Origin: Desulfobacteraceae bacterium
GTDB taxonomy: Bacteria > Desulfobacterota > Desulfobacteria > Desulfobacterales > JACKCP01
NCBI GenBank assembly: GCA_020633955.1
Contig: JACKCP010000012.1
Location: 18,274 to 82,273, forward strand
Length of the DNA stretch: 64,000 nt
Direction of reading: 5' to 3'
Shown: one piece after another, positions 8,712 through 18,192 of the stretch
Layout: the number at the start of each line of letters is the position of its first letter
How positions within the stretch are numbered: the first letter of the stretch is position 1
Notes under the pieces: model-generated
The model's input: only the letters and a program-made list of their open reading frames with translations
What the model was told of the DNA's origin: nothing
The model's database searches: none
Position numbers and translations under genes: made by a program

Positions 8712-11366
8712 TTAATTTATTGGCAGATATATTGAAAATAGGGAGCCTTTTTTTTCTTCGCTTTTTACTTCAATGAAACCATTGTTTTTTCTTATGATTC
8801 CGTTTGCAGTGGAAAGACCGATTCCCTGGCCTTTACCAACAGGTTTAAGCTGATTTTCTGTGTTTTTAACTCTGGTTATGTCAATAAAGGTTACAACAAT
8901 TCCTGAAAAAGATAACGGGCCTATTGAATAGGGTATGGTTTTCATGAGATAGAGCCTGCTCTTATTTGTTATAATTTCAGTTTCGTCAGGCTCGCTTGTT
9001 TTCTGAACTTTTTTTATAATGGATAAAGGATCGCAGTTTAGAATTGAGTGGTTTATATGCTTCAAAGGTCTTCCAATATCCTGATCCATTATATTGAAAA
9101 TTTTTCTGACTTCATTTGAAAATTTTCTTATTTCAAAGTTTTCATCAAGAAATAATGTGCTTATCTGTGTCGAAGCAAGAAGATTGTCCATATCATTGTT
9201 AAGCTCTGTAAGCTCAATTATTTTCTGCTGATGTTCACTGTTTACAGTGTAAAGTTCTTCATTTACTGACTGGAGCTCTTCGTTTGTACTCTGAAGTTCT
9301 TCATTGCTTGCAAGAAGTTCTTCATTTGTGGCCTGAAGTTCCTCGTTTGATGTTTCAAGCTCTTCAATTGTTGCCTGGAGATTTTCCTTGGTAAACTGGA
9401 GCTCCTGCTCAAGATCTGCAATTCTCTGCCTTGCTTCATGATCCATGTCATACACATTGCATGCTGAATCCAAAGAATTGCTGGTGTCGGAAGTTTCTTC
9501 AATTATAACTGCTGCAAGTGCCTCATCCCTGTTCTTTTTAACAAGTGGTTTTATAGTAAGATCAATGGAGTTTATTTTATCTTCTGATTTGATTCTTATT
9601 TTTGAGTATTTTATTTCCTCATTTTTTGAAAATGTTTTCTGAAGACCGGTTGACAGGGGTACTGCAAGGCTTTCACAGGCCATTTTTGTTATGTCGTTTG
9701 ACATTTTTCCAGAGGGAAGTCTGAAATAATCCTTTGTGTTTCCTGTTATACGAATGACTTCATGCCTGTCGTTTACAACAAGGGTAAGAGGAAGAAAATT
9801 CCCGGATAGTGTTTCCATAAGTCTTTCAAGGATTTTTTCTTCATATCCTTTTCTGGCAGGAGAAATTTGATAATCTTTTATTTCTTTTGCATATGAGCCT
9901 GCAAGTCTTGGTGCAGGAACCTGGTTGTTTTTTCCAGGGTGAACAGGGATTTTTTTGTTAAGGGTTTTGTATATTTTTAGTTTATGGTTCACCGGGGAAA
10001 AATATTCGGAGAGCTCTCCTGTTGTTTCGCTTGTACCAAGAACAAGAACTCCCTGTTCTGAAAGGGAAAAATTAAAAAACTCAAGGATTTTATTCTGAAG
10101 AACAGACTGAAGATATATCAAAAGATTTCTGCAGCTGATAAGATTCATTTTTGCAAAGGGTGGATCATAAATTATATCGTGTCTTGCAAATATGACCATT
10201 TCCCTTATTTTGGATGACACTGAAAAGGAATCGTTTTTTTTTACAAAATATCTGGTCAGGATTTCAGGGGATATGTCTGCTGCAAGACTTTCAGGGTACT
10301 CTCCCTGGCCTGCCTTTAAAAGAGCGGTTTTATCTATGTCTGTTGCAAATATTTTTATGTCGCAGTCAATTTCAAGTTTTTTCATTGCCTCGGCACATAA
10401 AATAGCTATTGAATAAGGCTCTTCTCCTGTTGAACAGCCCGCTGACCAGATTCTTAATCCTTTTTTTGAATTTTTTTTTATGAGTTCAGGAATTATTTCC
10501 TCGGACAAAAAATTAAAAACCTCAGTATCCCTGAAAAAACCTGTAACACCTATTAGAAGTTCTCTGTAAAGGGTTTCAGCTTCGGATTGATGTTCCATTA
10601 TAAAATCAAGATATTCTTCAATTCCGTTTAAGCGGTTAATACTTATTCTTCTTTCTATTCTTCTGAAAACAGTACTGTATTTGTAAAATGTAAAATCTGT
10701 CTTGAATCTTGAACGCAGAATAGAAAAAATTTTAGTCAGACTGTCTTCATCTTTTTTTATGAAGTTTTTTCCGCTTAAGTTTTTTATGCTGTGATCTGCA
10801 AGATCAGATATTACTGCAGCCATTTTTTCAGGCGGAAGAATTATGTCAGCAAGTCCAGTTGAGATTGCACTTTTTGGCATGCCGTCAAATTTGGCGGATT
10901 CGCTTTCCTGAACCATGATAATACCGCCTGCAGCCTTTATTGTTCTCACGCCCTGCATTCCATCGCTTCCAGTTCCTGAAAGAATTACAGCTATTGATTT
11001 GTCACCCTTGTCTTCTGCAAGGGATTTTAAAAAAATATCTATGGGAAGATTAATTCCCCTTGTATGATTTTGTTCTGTAAGAATTAATTTCCCGTGAAAA
11101 ATAGTCATGTTTTTTTTGGGTGGAATGAGATAAATGCTGTCTGCAAAAACTTCCATTCCATCCTCTGCACGGTTCACTTCAAGTGCTGTCTTTTTCTGAA
11201 GAAGCTCAACCATATAGCTCTTGTAGTCTGGAGAGAGGTGCTGAACAACAATAAAGGCTGTTTTAGTATCTGGGGGCATATCCTGAAAAAAAAGCTCCAG
11301 GGCTTCAAGTCCTCCGGCAGAGGCGCCTATACCAGCGTAGTATTTCGGGTGTTTTTTATTATTCAT
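8712..11366 (-). CDS. CheB-CheR fusion with PAS and a remnant kinase tail
   Basis: This 884-residue protein joins chemotaxis methylesterase and methyltransferase. The CheB domain (about 8-190) has the Ser-His-Asp triad in GASAGG, VQHLSP and SGTGSDG, but no receiver domain before it. The CheR domain (about 205-470) has the SAM-binding WSAGCSTGEEPYS. A coiled coil with repeated TNEELQS-type heptads (about 655-740) and a PAS domain (about 745-845) follow. The last 40 or so residues (GKGQGIGLSTANGI to the end) match the G2 box and final strands of a histidine-kinase ATPase, but the H-box, N-box and G1-box are absent. The family often ends in a full kinase, so this tail looks like the relic of an internal deletion. 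The end of the gene touches repeat A2. Confidence 0.93.
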   Translation of the reverse strand: MNNKKHPKYYAGIGASAGGLEALELFFQDMPPDTKTAFIVVQHLSPDYKSYMVELLQKKTALEVNRAEDGMEVFADSIYLIPPKKNMTIFHGKLILTEQNHTRGINLPIDIFLKSLAEDKGDKSIAVILSGTGSDGMQGVRTIKAAGGIIMVQESESAKFDGMPKSAISTGLADIILPPEKMAAVISDLADHSIKNLSGKNFIKKDEDSLTKIFSILRSRFKTDFTFYKYSTVFRRIERRISINRLNGIEEYLDFIMEHQSEAETLYRELLIGVTGFFRDTEVFNFLSEEIIPELIKKNSKKGLRIWSAGCSTGEEPYSIAILCAEAMKKLEIDCDIKIFATDIDKTALLKAGQGEYPESLAADISPEILTRYFVKKNDSFSVSSKIREMVIFARHDIIYDPPFAKMNLISCRNLLIYLQSVLQNKILEFFNFSLSEQGVLVLGTSETTGELSEYFSPVNHKLKIYKTLNKKIPVHPGKNNQVPAPRLAGSYAKEIKDYQISPARKGYEEKILERLMETLSGNFLPLTLVVNDRHEVIRITGNTKDYFRLPSGKMSNDITKMACESLAVPLSTGLQKTFSKNEEIKYSKIRIKSEDKINSIDLTIKPLVKKNRDEALAAVIIEETSDTSNSLDSACNVYDMDHEARQRIADLEQELQFTKENLQATIEELETSNEELQATNEELLASNEELQSTNEELQSVNEELYTVNSEHQQKIIELTELNNDMDNLLASTQISTLFLDENFEIRKFSNEVRKIFNIMDQDIGRPLKHINHSILNCDPLSIIKKVQKTSEPDETEIITNKSRLYLMKTIPYSIGPLSFSGIVVTFIDITRVKNTENQLKPVGKGQGIGLSTANGIIRKNNGFIEVKSEEKKGSLFSIYLPIN

Positions 11367-11587
11367 AAAATTCTTTTTATTGTCAGATTAATTGTTTTGT
11401 ATACTATATACTAAATTTGTTTTTACATAAATATTTTTAAGCCATTGTTTTATCTTTTGTTATGACCATGAAAGTTTACCACGGTAATTAATCCTTGTTT
11501 GAATTGAAAACATTGTTTAAAATAAATTCCTATCCTTAATTCTGTTTTTTGATAATCAACTTTTCTTCAATCAATGCCGGAGATATT

Positions 11588-13324
11588 ATGAAGCTAAACT
11601 CAAAACTTTTCACAATAAGTTTTTCTGGTATTTTATCCATTCTTGTAATCGGTACTTTTTTTGTATTTTTCCACTTTAAAAATCTTGAACAGGAGATTGA
11701 AAAACAAAAGGCATCTGAAATAAAAAACGAGTTTGAAAGAATCCTTGATGCAAAAAAAGATGTCTGGCTTACAAATGCCCTTCAGATTGCACAGAATTTT
11801 GAAATAAGACAGGCTCTTAAAGCGGGTGACAGGGAAAAGGCATACAGGGTTATTTCCAGTCTTGGCAATGTATTTAAGGAAAATACAAATTTTAAAAATG
11901 TTGCGGTTCATATTATCACAAAAGATAAAAAATCCTTTTTAAAGTCGTGGAATTTTGAAAGCTATGGAGAAAAGCTGGAATATTCAGATGGTTTTTCCTA
12001 TGTGATTGATACAGGCAGATCTTTTTGTGCAATGGAAATATCTCCCCTGGGGCTGAGACTAAAAGGCCTTTTTCCGGTTTTTGATGATAACGGGAAAATA
12101 ACTGGAATTATAAATTTTGAAGGCGGTCTGAATTCAATTAAAAGGCTTCTTGAAAAAAAAGATATTTATTTTCTGTATTTTATGGACGAAAAGGATCTTG
12201 AAACAGCAAAATCATTTTCTTCATTCCCAAAGACAAAAAATTTAATTTTAAGCCAGAATGATTATAATAAAGAGTTTTTTTCAAAAATTCAAAATCTTGA
12301 TAAAAATGAGTTTTTACCAGGAAGTTTTTATTGCGACAGTGATTATCTTGTTTATTTTGGTGAATTTGAAGGGTTTTCAAATAAAAAGACCGGCAGATAT
12401 ATGCTTGGTATAAACTCTCAAAAAATTAAAAATATAGTTGCTTCAGAAAAAAAATTTATAATCTGGATTTTTTCATCTTTTTTTATCCTGTTTTCCATTC
12501 TTGTTGTTTTTCTTATATTTTTTATAAATAAAACAATAATTTCACCAATGAAGCACCACATTATTGAATTGAATGATAATGCCAATGAGGTTCTTTCTTC
12601 ATCAAATGAAGTTGCAGACTCTTCAAATCATCTTGCAGAAGGAGCCTCTGAGCAGGCTGCCTCAATCGAACAGACATCCTCATCTTTAGAGGAAATGTCT
12701 TCCATGACAAAAAGAAATTCCGAAAATTCCAATGAGGCAAATAAAATTGTTGAGGATACAAAGGCTGTTTTTGAGAGGGCTGCAAAGTCCATGATAAGAA
12801 TGGAAAAAAATATGAAGGATATTTCAGAGGCTGGCTCAAAAACTTCTGAAATTGTCAAAAGCATTGATGAAATAGCTTTTCAGACAAATCTTCTGGCTTT
12901 AAATGCTGCTGTTGAGGCGGCACGGGCTGGAGAGGCCGGTGCAGGTTTTTCAGTTGTTGCAAATGAAGTCAGAAATCTTGCTTCAAGAGCATCAGAAGCT
13001 GCAAAAAACACCTCAGTTCTTATTGAAGAGTCGGGCAGTAAAATTCAGTCCGGTACAATTCTTGTTAAGGAAACTAGAATGGACTTTGATTCTGTTCTGG
13101 AAAGCTCCCTGAATATTGCAAAACTTGTAAATGAAATAGCCGGAGCATCAAAAGAGCAGGCTGATGGAATAGAGCAGATTAATATTGCAGTTTCACAGAT
13201 GGACAAGGTCACCCAGCAAAATGCTTCAGCAGCTGAGGAGTCTGCAGCAGCTTCGGGAGAAATGAAGTCAAGGGCTTCTTCACTGAAAGAGCTGGCAGCA
13301 AGAATTGAGGCGATGATTAAATAG
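11588..13324 (+). CDS. Methyl-accepting chemotaxis protein
   Basis: This chemoreceptor has one N-terminal transmembrane helix (about 7-28 from the chosen start), a periplasmic sensing region of about 260 residues, a second membrane helix ([20 protein letters not shown]) and a cytoplasmic signalling domain. The signalling hairpin tip is seen as [20 protein letters not shown]. No HAMP domain is evident. The ATG at 11588 is preferred over the upstream in-frame ATG at 11549 because CCGGAGA lies just before it and the protein then starts with MKLNSKLF and a membrane helix. The stop codon TAG is in the same frame as the next gene, with no other stop between them. The ligand is unknown. Confidence 0.92.
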   Translation: MKLNSKLFTISFSGILSILVIGTFFVFFHFKNLEQEIEKQKASEIKNEFERILDAKKDVWLTNALQIAQNFEIRQALKAGDREKAYRVISSLGNVFKENTNFKNVAVHIITKDKKSFLKSWNFESYGEKLEYSDGFSYVIDTGRSFCAMEISPLGLRLKGLFPVFDDNGKITGIINFEGGLNSIKRLLEKKDIYFLYFMDEKDLETAKSFSSFPKTKNLILSQNDYNKEFFSKIQNLDKNEFLPGSFYCDSDYLVYFGEFEGFSNKKTGRYMLGINSQKIKNIVASEKKFIIWIFSSFFILFSILVVFLIFFINKTIISPMKHHIIELNDNANEVLSSSNEVADSSNHLAEGASEQAASIEQTSSSLEEMSSMTKRNSENSNEANKIVEDTKAVFERAAKSMIRMEKNMKDISEAGSKTSEIVKSIDEIAFQTNLLALNAAVEAARAGEAGAGFSVVANEVRNLASRASEAAKNTSVLIEESGSKIQSGTILVKETRMDFDSVLESSLNIAKLVNEIAGASKEQADGIEQINIAVSQMDKVTQQNASAAEESAAASGEMKSRASSLKELAARIEAMIK

Positions 13325-13327
13325 TTA

Positions 13328-16210
13328 TTGGCTAAGTATTCAGCTGAAAAACAGGATTTTTTCAGGGGTAGGATTTTGGAAAAAAAAGATGCAAAAATAA
13401 AAGAGTACCTAAATCTTTTAACAGGGCTGAGCAGGATTATATCTTCACATTTCAGTGAAAGCGAAATGCTTGATAAAATCTGCAGGGAACTTGTGAATTC
13501 AAGACTTTACAATAATGCACTTATAATAAGAAAAGAAGAACTTAAGGGGTTTTTGTCCTTTTCATATTCAGGAGAAGCGAAGAATTTAAAAAATATGGAA
13601 ACTGAATTTGAAAAAGGATTTCTGCCTTTTTGTGCCTTGAATTCAGATCATGAGGAATGCAGTTTTGCAACTGAGTCTCATGGTTCATGTTCAGGATGTG
13701 TTCTCAGGGAAAATTGCAAAAATTTTTTATCCATGTGTGTAAAATTAAAATCTGAAGAAAAAAGCTATGGATATCTTCTTGTAAATATTGATTCCAGTGA
13801 AAAAAATGACCCAAAAAAAACTTATGAATATGATTTCCTTTCAAAAATAGGCGCAGACATAATCCAGGGATTAAAAAATATTGAAGCCTTGAATGAAAGA
13901 AATCTCTACCTAAATGAAATAATTGAATATACAAGAGAGTTGAAGGCTATTTACAACAGTCTTCCCATGGTAATGGCCGTTGTAAACCAGGATAAAAACA
14001 TTGTAAAAATAAATTCCTTTGCAGAGAAGATTTATAAGGAAAATGGAGCCAGGATAAAAAACCTTACTCCAGGAGAATTGTTCTGCTGCAGACACAGGAA
14101 CGAATGTGCATGGGGCTGCGGTTTTTCTGCTGCATGCAGTGAATGTGCAATAAATAAATCCATTTCAAATACATTTGAATCAAAGGAAATGTGTTCTCAG
14201 GTTGAAGGGCTTCTGGAGTCTGAAGCCGGGGATAAAAATATTCTTGTCTCAACAAGTCTTTTAAATCATGACAAAAATGAGTTTGTTCTTGTTCTTATTG
14301 ATGACATAACAGTTTTGAAAAAAGCTGAAAAAAAGGTTTTTGAAAAAAAAGCAAATCTTACCCAGCTTGTTGATAATATGAAAAGCTGCGTTGTTGTTTA
14401 TGAATATGATCCAGAGAAAAATGATTTTATAATAAAAGATTTCAGCAAATCTGCCCAAAAGCTTGAAAAGGTCAAAAAGGAAGATGTAATTGGCAAAGGT
14501 GTGAAAACACTTTTCCCAGGAGTTGTTCCAACAGGTCTTTTTGACTGCTTTTTAAATGTTTTTGAAACAGGTATACCCCGCAGGTTTCCTGTAATTTTTT
14601 ATTCTGATTCAAGAATTTCAGGATGGAGGGATAATTATGTTTACAGGCTTGAAAATAAAAATGTTGTAGCTGTTTATGATGATATTACAGATCAGAAAGT
14701 CTCCGAGGAAAAAATAAAAAAACAAAGTAAGGAGCTCAAAAAAAAGGAAAAGGAATACAGGGAAATATTCAATAATTCTCCTGTGGGAATATTTAAAACA
14801 ACAATAGATGGAAGACCGGTCAATATAAATCCTGCCATGGCAAATATTTTAGGCTGCAAAAATGTTAAGGAGGCTTATGACAACTACAAAAGCCTTGCAA
14901 AGGATTTGTATATTGAGCCTGAAAAACGTGAAGAGTTTGTTAAACTCCTCAGTAATAATAAAAAAGTTCAGAATTTTGTCTACCAGGGAAAAACAAAAGA
15001 TAACAGGACTGTCTGGCTTGAGATGAGTGCCTCTCTTGCAAAAAACGGCAGGGAAAGTTTTGTTGAGGGATTTACCAGGGATATTACAAAAGAATATAAA
15101 GCTCTTACTGATTTAAGAATATCCGAGGAAAAATTTTCAAAGGTTTTTATGCTGGGATCTGCTGCAATGTCTATAAGTGATTTGAAAACCGGACAGTATA
15201 TTGATGTTAATCCATCCTTTACAAGGCTTACAGGATATTCAAAAGATGAGCTTATTGGTTTTAATGGTTCAGAACTTGGAATAATAACAAAGGAAACCAG
15301 AGACAGGATTTATTCAGTAATCAATACAAGGGGAAGAATATTAGATTTTGAAATTGAGTTTTTCAATAAAAATGGAGAAAAATATTATGGACTTTATTCG
15401 GGTGATATTCTTTTGTTAAACTCCAGTCCAAGTCTTCTTTCTACTGTTTTTGACATAACTGAAAGAAAAATTTTCCAGCAGGAGGCAATACGTGCAGGTC
15501 AGCTTGCCCTCATTGGTGAACTTGCCGCAGGAGTTGCCCATGAAATAAATAATCCAATAAACGGAATAATAAATTATGCACAGATTTTAAGCGACGAGTT
15601 TGAAGAGGAAGGCCGTGATAATGATCTTGCCTTCAGGATAATAAAGGAAGGTGAGAGAATTTCAAAAATTGCGGGAAGCCTTTTAAATTTCGCAGGAAAT
15701 CACAAAGAAGAATTTGTTGGAGTAAATATCTGGGATATTTTAAGGGAGACCCTTTATCTTGCAGAGGTTCAGATAAGAAAGGACGGGATAAATCTGATAA
15801 ATGAATTTCCAGAAAATCTGCCAGTGATAAATGGAAGCCCCAGAGAGCTTCAGCAGGTTTTTTTTAATATTTTATTAAATTCCCGTTATGCTCTGAATGA
15901 AAAATACCCTCGAAAGTCCAAAGATAAAGTTTTAAAAATCAGTGGCGATTTACTAAAAAAGGGCAAAAGGCAGTACGTGGTTATTTTAATCAGTGACTCA
16001 GGAATGGGAATTCTTCCTGAAGATATTGGTAAGATAAAATCTCCTTTTTTCACTACAAAACCAAAGGGAAAAGGAACCGGACTTGGTCTGAGCCTGAGTT
16101 CCTCAATAATTGAAAGGCATTTTGGAAGTATTGAAATAGAATCTGTTTTTAAAGAATATACAAATGTTAGAATAGAGCTTCCTGTCTGGAATAAAAATAC
16201 AGGAGAATAA
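13328..16210 (+). CDS. Multi-PAS sensor histidine kinase
   Basis: This is a soluble histidine kinase of up to 960 residues. An N-terminal GAF-like region (about 20-190) holds a Cys cluster (CSGCVLRENC). A PAS-like domain with a second cluster (CAWGCGFSAACSEC) follows, then three more PAS domains to about residue 720. The H-box GVAHEINNPINGI and an ATPase domain with GKGTGLGLSLS end the protein. The Cys clusters suggest metal, Fe-S or redox sensing (inference). The start is uncertain. TTG 13328 follows the MCP stop by 3 nt without a clear SD. TTG 13376 has AGGGG 7 nt upstream and may be the real start. The next gene, a sigma-54 response regulator, starts 2 nt after the stop and is the likely partner. 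Confidence 0.9.
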   Translation: MAKYSAEKQDFFRGRILEKKDAKIKEYLNLLTGLSRIISSHFSESEMLDKICRELVNSRLYNNALIIRKEELKGFLSFSYSGEAKNLKNMETEFEKGFLPFCALNSDHEECSFATESHGSCSGCVLRENCKNFLSMCVKLKSEEKSYGYLLVNIDSSEKNDPKKTYEYDFLSKIGADIIQGLKNIEALNERNLYLNEIIEYTRELKAIYNSLPMVMAVVNQDKNIVKINSFAEKIYKENGARIKNLTPGELFCCRHRNECAWGCGFSAACSECAINKSISNTFESKEMCSQVEGLLESEAGDKNILVSTSLLNHDKNEFVLVLIDDITVLKKAEKKVFEKKANLTQLVDNMKSCVVVYEYDPEKNDFIIKDFSKSAQKLEKVKKEDVIGKGVKTLFPGVVPTGLFDCFLNVFETGIPRRFPVIFYSDSRISGWRDNYVYRLENKNVVAVYDDITDQKVSEEKIKKQSKELKKKEKEYREIFNNSPVGIFKTTIDGRPVNINPAMANILGCKNVKEAYDNYKSLAKDLYIEPEKREEFVKLLSNNKKVQNFVYQGKTKDNRTVWLEMSASLAKNGRESFVEGFTRDITKEYKALTDLRISEEKFSKVFMLGSAAMSISDLKTGQYIDVNPSFTRLTGYSKDELIGFNGSELGIITKETRDRIYSVINTRGRILDFEIEFFNKNGEKYYGLYSGDILLLNSSPSLLSTVFDITERKIFQQEAIRAGQLALIGELAAGVAHEINNPINGIINYAQILSDEFEEEGRDNDLAFRIIKEGERISKIAGSLLNFAGNHKEEFVGVNIWDILRETLYLAEVQIRKDGINLINEFPENLPVINGSPRELQQVFFNILLNSRYALNEKYPRKSKDKVLKISGDLLKKGKRQYVVILISDSGMGILPEDIGKIKSPFFTTKPKGKGTGLGLSLSSSIIERHFGSIEIESVFKEYTNVRIELPVWNKNTGE

Positions 16211-16212
16211 TT

Positions 16213-17904
16213 ATGAAAAGAATTCTTGTTGTAGATGATGAAGAAAGTCTTTGTTTTACATTTGAAAGATTTTTGAAAAATGAAGGCTATGATGTAAGCT
16301 GTGCAAGAAACTTTATGGATGCAAAAGATGAAATTTCAAAAAAGGATTTTGACCTTGTTATTGCAGATCAGATTCTTGAGGATAAAAGCGGGAGTGAGAT
16401 TTTACACCATATTAAAAATCTGGGATTAAATGTTCCAGTGGTAATGATTACTGGAAACCCTGATCTTGATATAGCTGCCTCTGCACTGAAATTTGGGGCA
16501 TACGATTATCTTTCAAAGCCTGTAAAAAAAGACATTCTTTTAAATGTGGCAAGGGAAGCACTTAATCATAAATTCATTTCAGACCTTAACTTGAGTATTG
16601 AAAAGGAAAGGGAAATTTACCGTCATAATCTTGAGGCTGTATTCAGAACAGTAAAAGACGGAATAATTACAGTTGATGAGAGTCTCAATATAACCGAGGC
16701 AAATGATTCCGTAAATTTAATCTGCGGTTTTGGTATTCAGAAAATAAAGGGAAAGAGTATTTATGATGCATTTTCTTCATGCTCCGGTCAGTGTGCAGAT
16801 ATAATTGGGCGTGCAGTAAATGGAAAAACTGAAATACTTGAAAAGAAAATAACCTGCACCAGAAAAGACAGGCCGGAACAGGTTGTACTTGTTTCAGGTG
16901 TTCCCCTTAAAAACAACAAGGGCGGGCTTCTTGTGGTAAGGGATATCACAAAGGTTTCAAGACTTGAAAAAGAGCTCAGAAAAAAAAATTCAAACCTGAT
17001 GGTTGGAAAGAGCCAGTCTCTGAAAAATGTATTTGAGCTTATTGAAACATTAAAGGATCTTGATACTGCAGTTCTTGTAACAGGAGAAACAGGTACAGGA
17101 AAAGAGCTTGCTGCAAAAGCTCTTCATTTTGAGGGTTCAAGATCTTCACATCCATTTGTTGCAATAAACTGCTCTGCAATTTCAATGAATCTGCTTGAAA
17201 GTGAGCTTTTTGGCCATGTAAAAGGTGCTTTTACGGGTGCACTTATGGATAAAAAGGGCAAATTCCTTTTGGCGGATAAGGGTACATTGTTTCTTGATGA
17301 GATAGGAGATATACCGGAAGAGATTCAGCTCAAGCTTTTGAGGTTTTTGCAGGAAAAGGAGTTTGAACCTGTTGGAGGCAATGAAACAATAAAGGTTGAC
17401 GTAAGAATTGTAGCTGCCACAAACAAAAATCTTCTTGCAAGAATTAACAGAAACAAATTCAGAAAAGACCTTTACTACAGGCTGAATGTTGTAAATATTG
17501 AAATGCCTCCCTTGAGAAAACGAATTGATGATATTCCCCTTTTGTTTGAGCACTTTAAAAATATTTTTAACAAAAAAATGGATAAAAATATAAAAACCCT
17601 TTCTTTTGAAGTATTTGAGCTTTTTTCAAGGTACCAGTGGCCGGGCAATATCAGGGAGCTTGAACATTGCCTGGAGCATGCATTTGTGATGTGCAGGGGG
17701 GATGAAATTTTTCCAGATCACCTTCCTTCTGAAATAAGAAGTTTTGCAAAGGAAGATCTTGAAGAGTGCTCAGATGAAAGGCAGTTAATAATAAATGCAC
17801 TGGAAAAATCCGGTTATAATAAAGCCAGGGCTGCAAGGCTTCTTGATATAAGCAGGCAGACTCTTTACAGAAAGCTTAATGAATATATGATACAGTGCAA
17901 GTGA
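16213..17904 (+). CDS. Sigma-54-dependent response regulator with PAS domain
   Basis: This 563-residue NtrC-type regulator has a receiver domain (about 1-120, phospho-acceptor Asp52 in VIADQ), a PAS domain (about 135-250), an AAA+ domain (about 265-500) with [14 protein letters not shown] and TLFLDEIGD, and a Fis-type helix-turn-helix ([22 protein letters not shown] end). The upstream kinase ends 2 bp before it, and an SD (AGGAG) lies in the end of that gene, so the pair should form a two-component system. A PAS domain between receiver and AAA+ is a less common layout. Targets are unknown, and no clear sigma-54 promoter was found next to it. Confidence 0.94.
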   Translation: MKRILVVDDEESLCFTFERFLKNEGYDVSCARNFMDAKDEISKKDFDLVIADQILEDKSGSEILHHIKNLGLNVPVVMITGNPDLDIAASALKFGAYDYLSKPVKKDILLNVAREALNHKFISDLNLSIEKEREIYRHNLEAVFRTVKDGIITVDESLNITEANDSVNLICGFGIQKIKGKSIYDAFSSCSGQCADIIGRAVNGKTEILEKKITCTRKDRPEQVVLVSGVPLKNNKGGLLVVRDITKVSRLEKELRKKNSNLMVGKSQSLKNVFELIETLKDLDTAVLVTGETGTGKELAAKALHFEGSRSSHPFVAINCSAISMNLLESELFGHVKGAFTGALMDKKGKFLLADKGTLFLDEIGDIPEEIQLKLLRFLQEKEFEPVGGNETIKVDVRIVAATNKNLLARINRNKFRKDLYYRLNVVNIEMPPLRKRIDDIPLLFEHFKNIFNKKMDKNIKTLSFEVFELFSRYQWPGNIRELEHCLEHAFVMCRGDEIFPDHLPSEIRSFAKEDLEECSDERQLIINALEKSGYNKARAARLLDISRQTLYRKLNEYMIQCK

Positions 17905-17940
17905 CACAAGTGTAATGTTACACATATGTCAAGTGACACA
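17898..17940. promoter_or_regulatory. Possible operator: direct repeats around a palindrome
   Basis: CAAGTGACACA occurs at 17898-17908 and again at 17930-17940. Between them is the inverted repeat GTGTAATGTTACAC (17910-17923). The first repeat overlaps the stop codon of the response regulator. Spaced sites like this fit a dimeric regulator, possibly the neighbouring one. This is a pattern only. Confidence 0.35.
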
Positions 17941-18060
17941 TTTTAAACCCCCAAATCCTTTGTTTTAAGCCCTTTTAAATCAGGCATGTTTTTTGAATAT
18001 ACAATCTGAAACTAAACCGTCAGGTTTAAAGTATTTCCGGGTAGGATACAAAAAATAATC

Positions 18061-18119
18061 GTAACTGTTCAGTTCAATTTAGAAGGGCTTTTTCTCAGTT
18101 TTTAAGCTGAATAGTGACA
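18061..18119. repeat. Family B repeat, short form
   Basis: TAACTGTTCAGTTCAATTTA at one end and TTTTTAAGCTGAATAGTGAC at the other are imperfect inverted repeats. The core reads GAAGGGCTTTTTCTCAG. It matches 29687-29744 almost base for base and the outer parts of the long copies at 26182 and 45207. Confidence 0.8.
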
Positions 18120-18192
18120 AATAATCCTTAAAATACAAAACTGCCATCAAGGCTGTATTTTTATCTGAAATCTGCCTGTTATGGGAGGAAAA

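Noticed and set aside
12561..12864. Minus-strand frames within the MCP signalling domain
   Set aside because: Ser/Ala-rich signalling helices leave long open frames on the other strand; no protein features.
17889..17945. Rho-independent terminator after the sigma-54 response regulator
   Set aside because: The inverted repeat GTGTAATGTTACAC is not followed by a T tract at the right distance; kept only as a possible operator.
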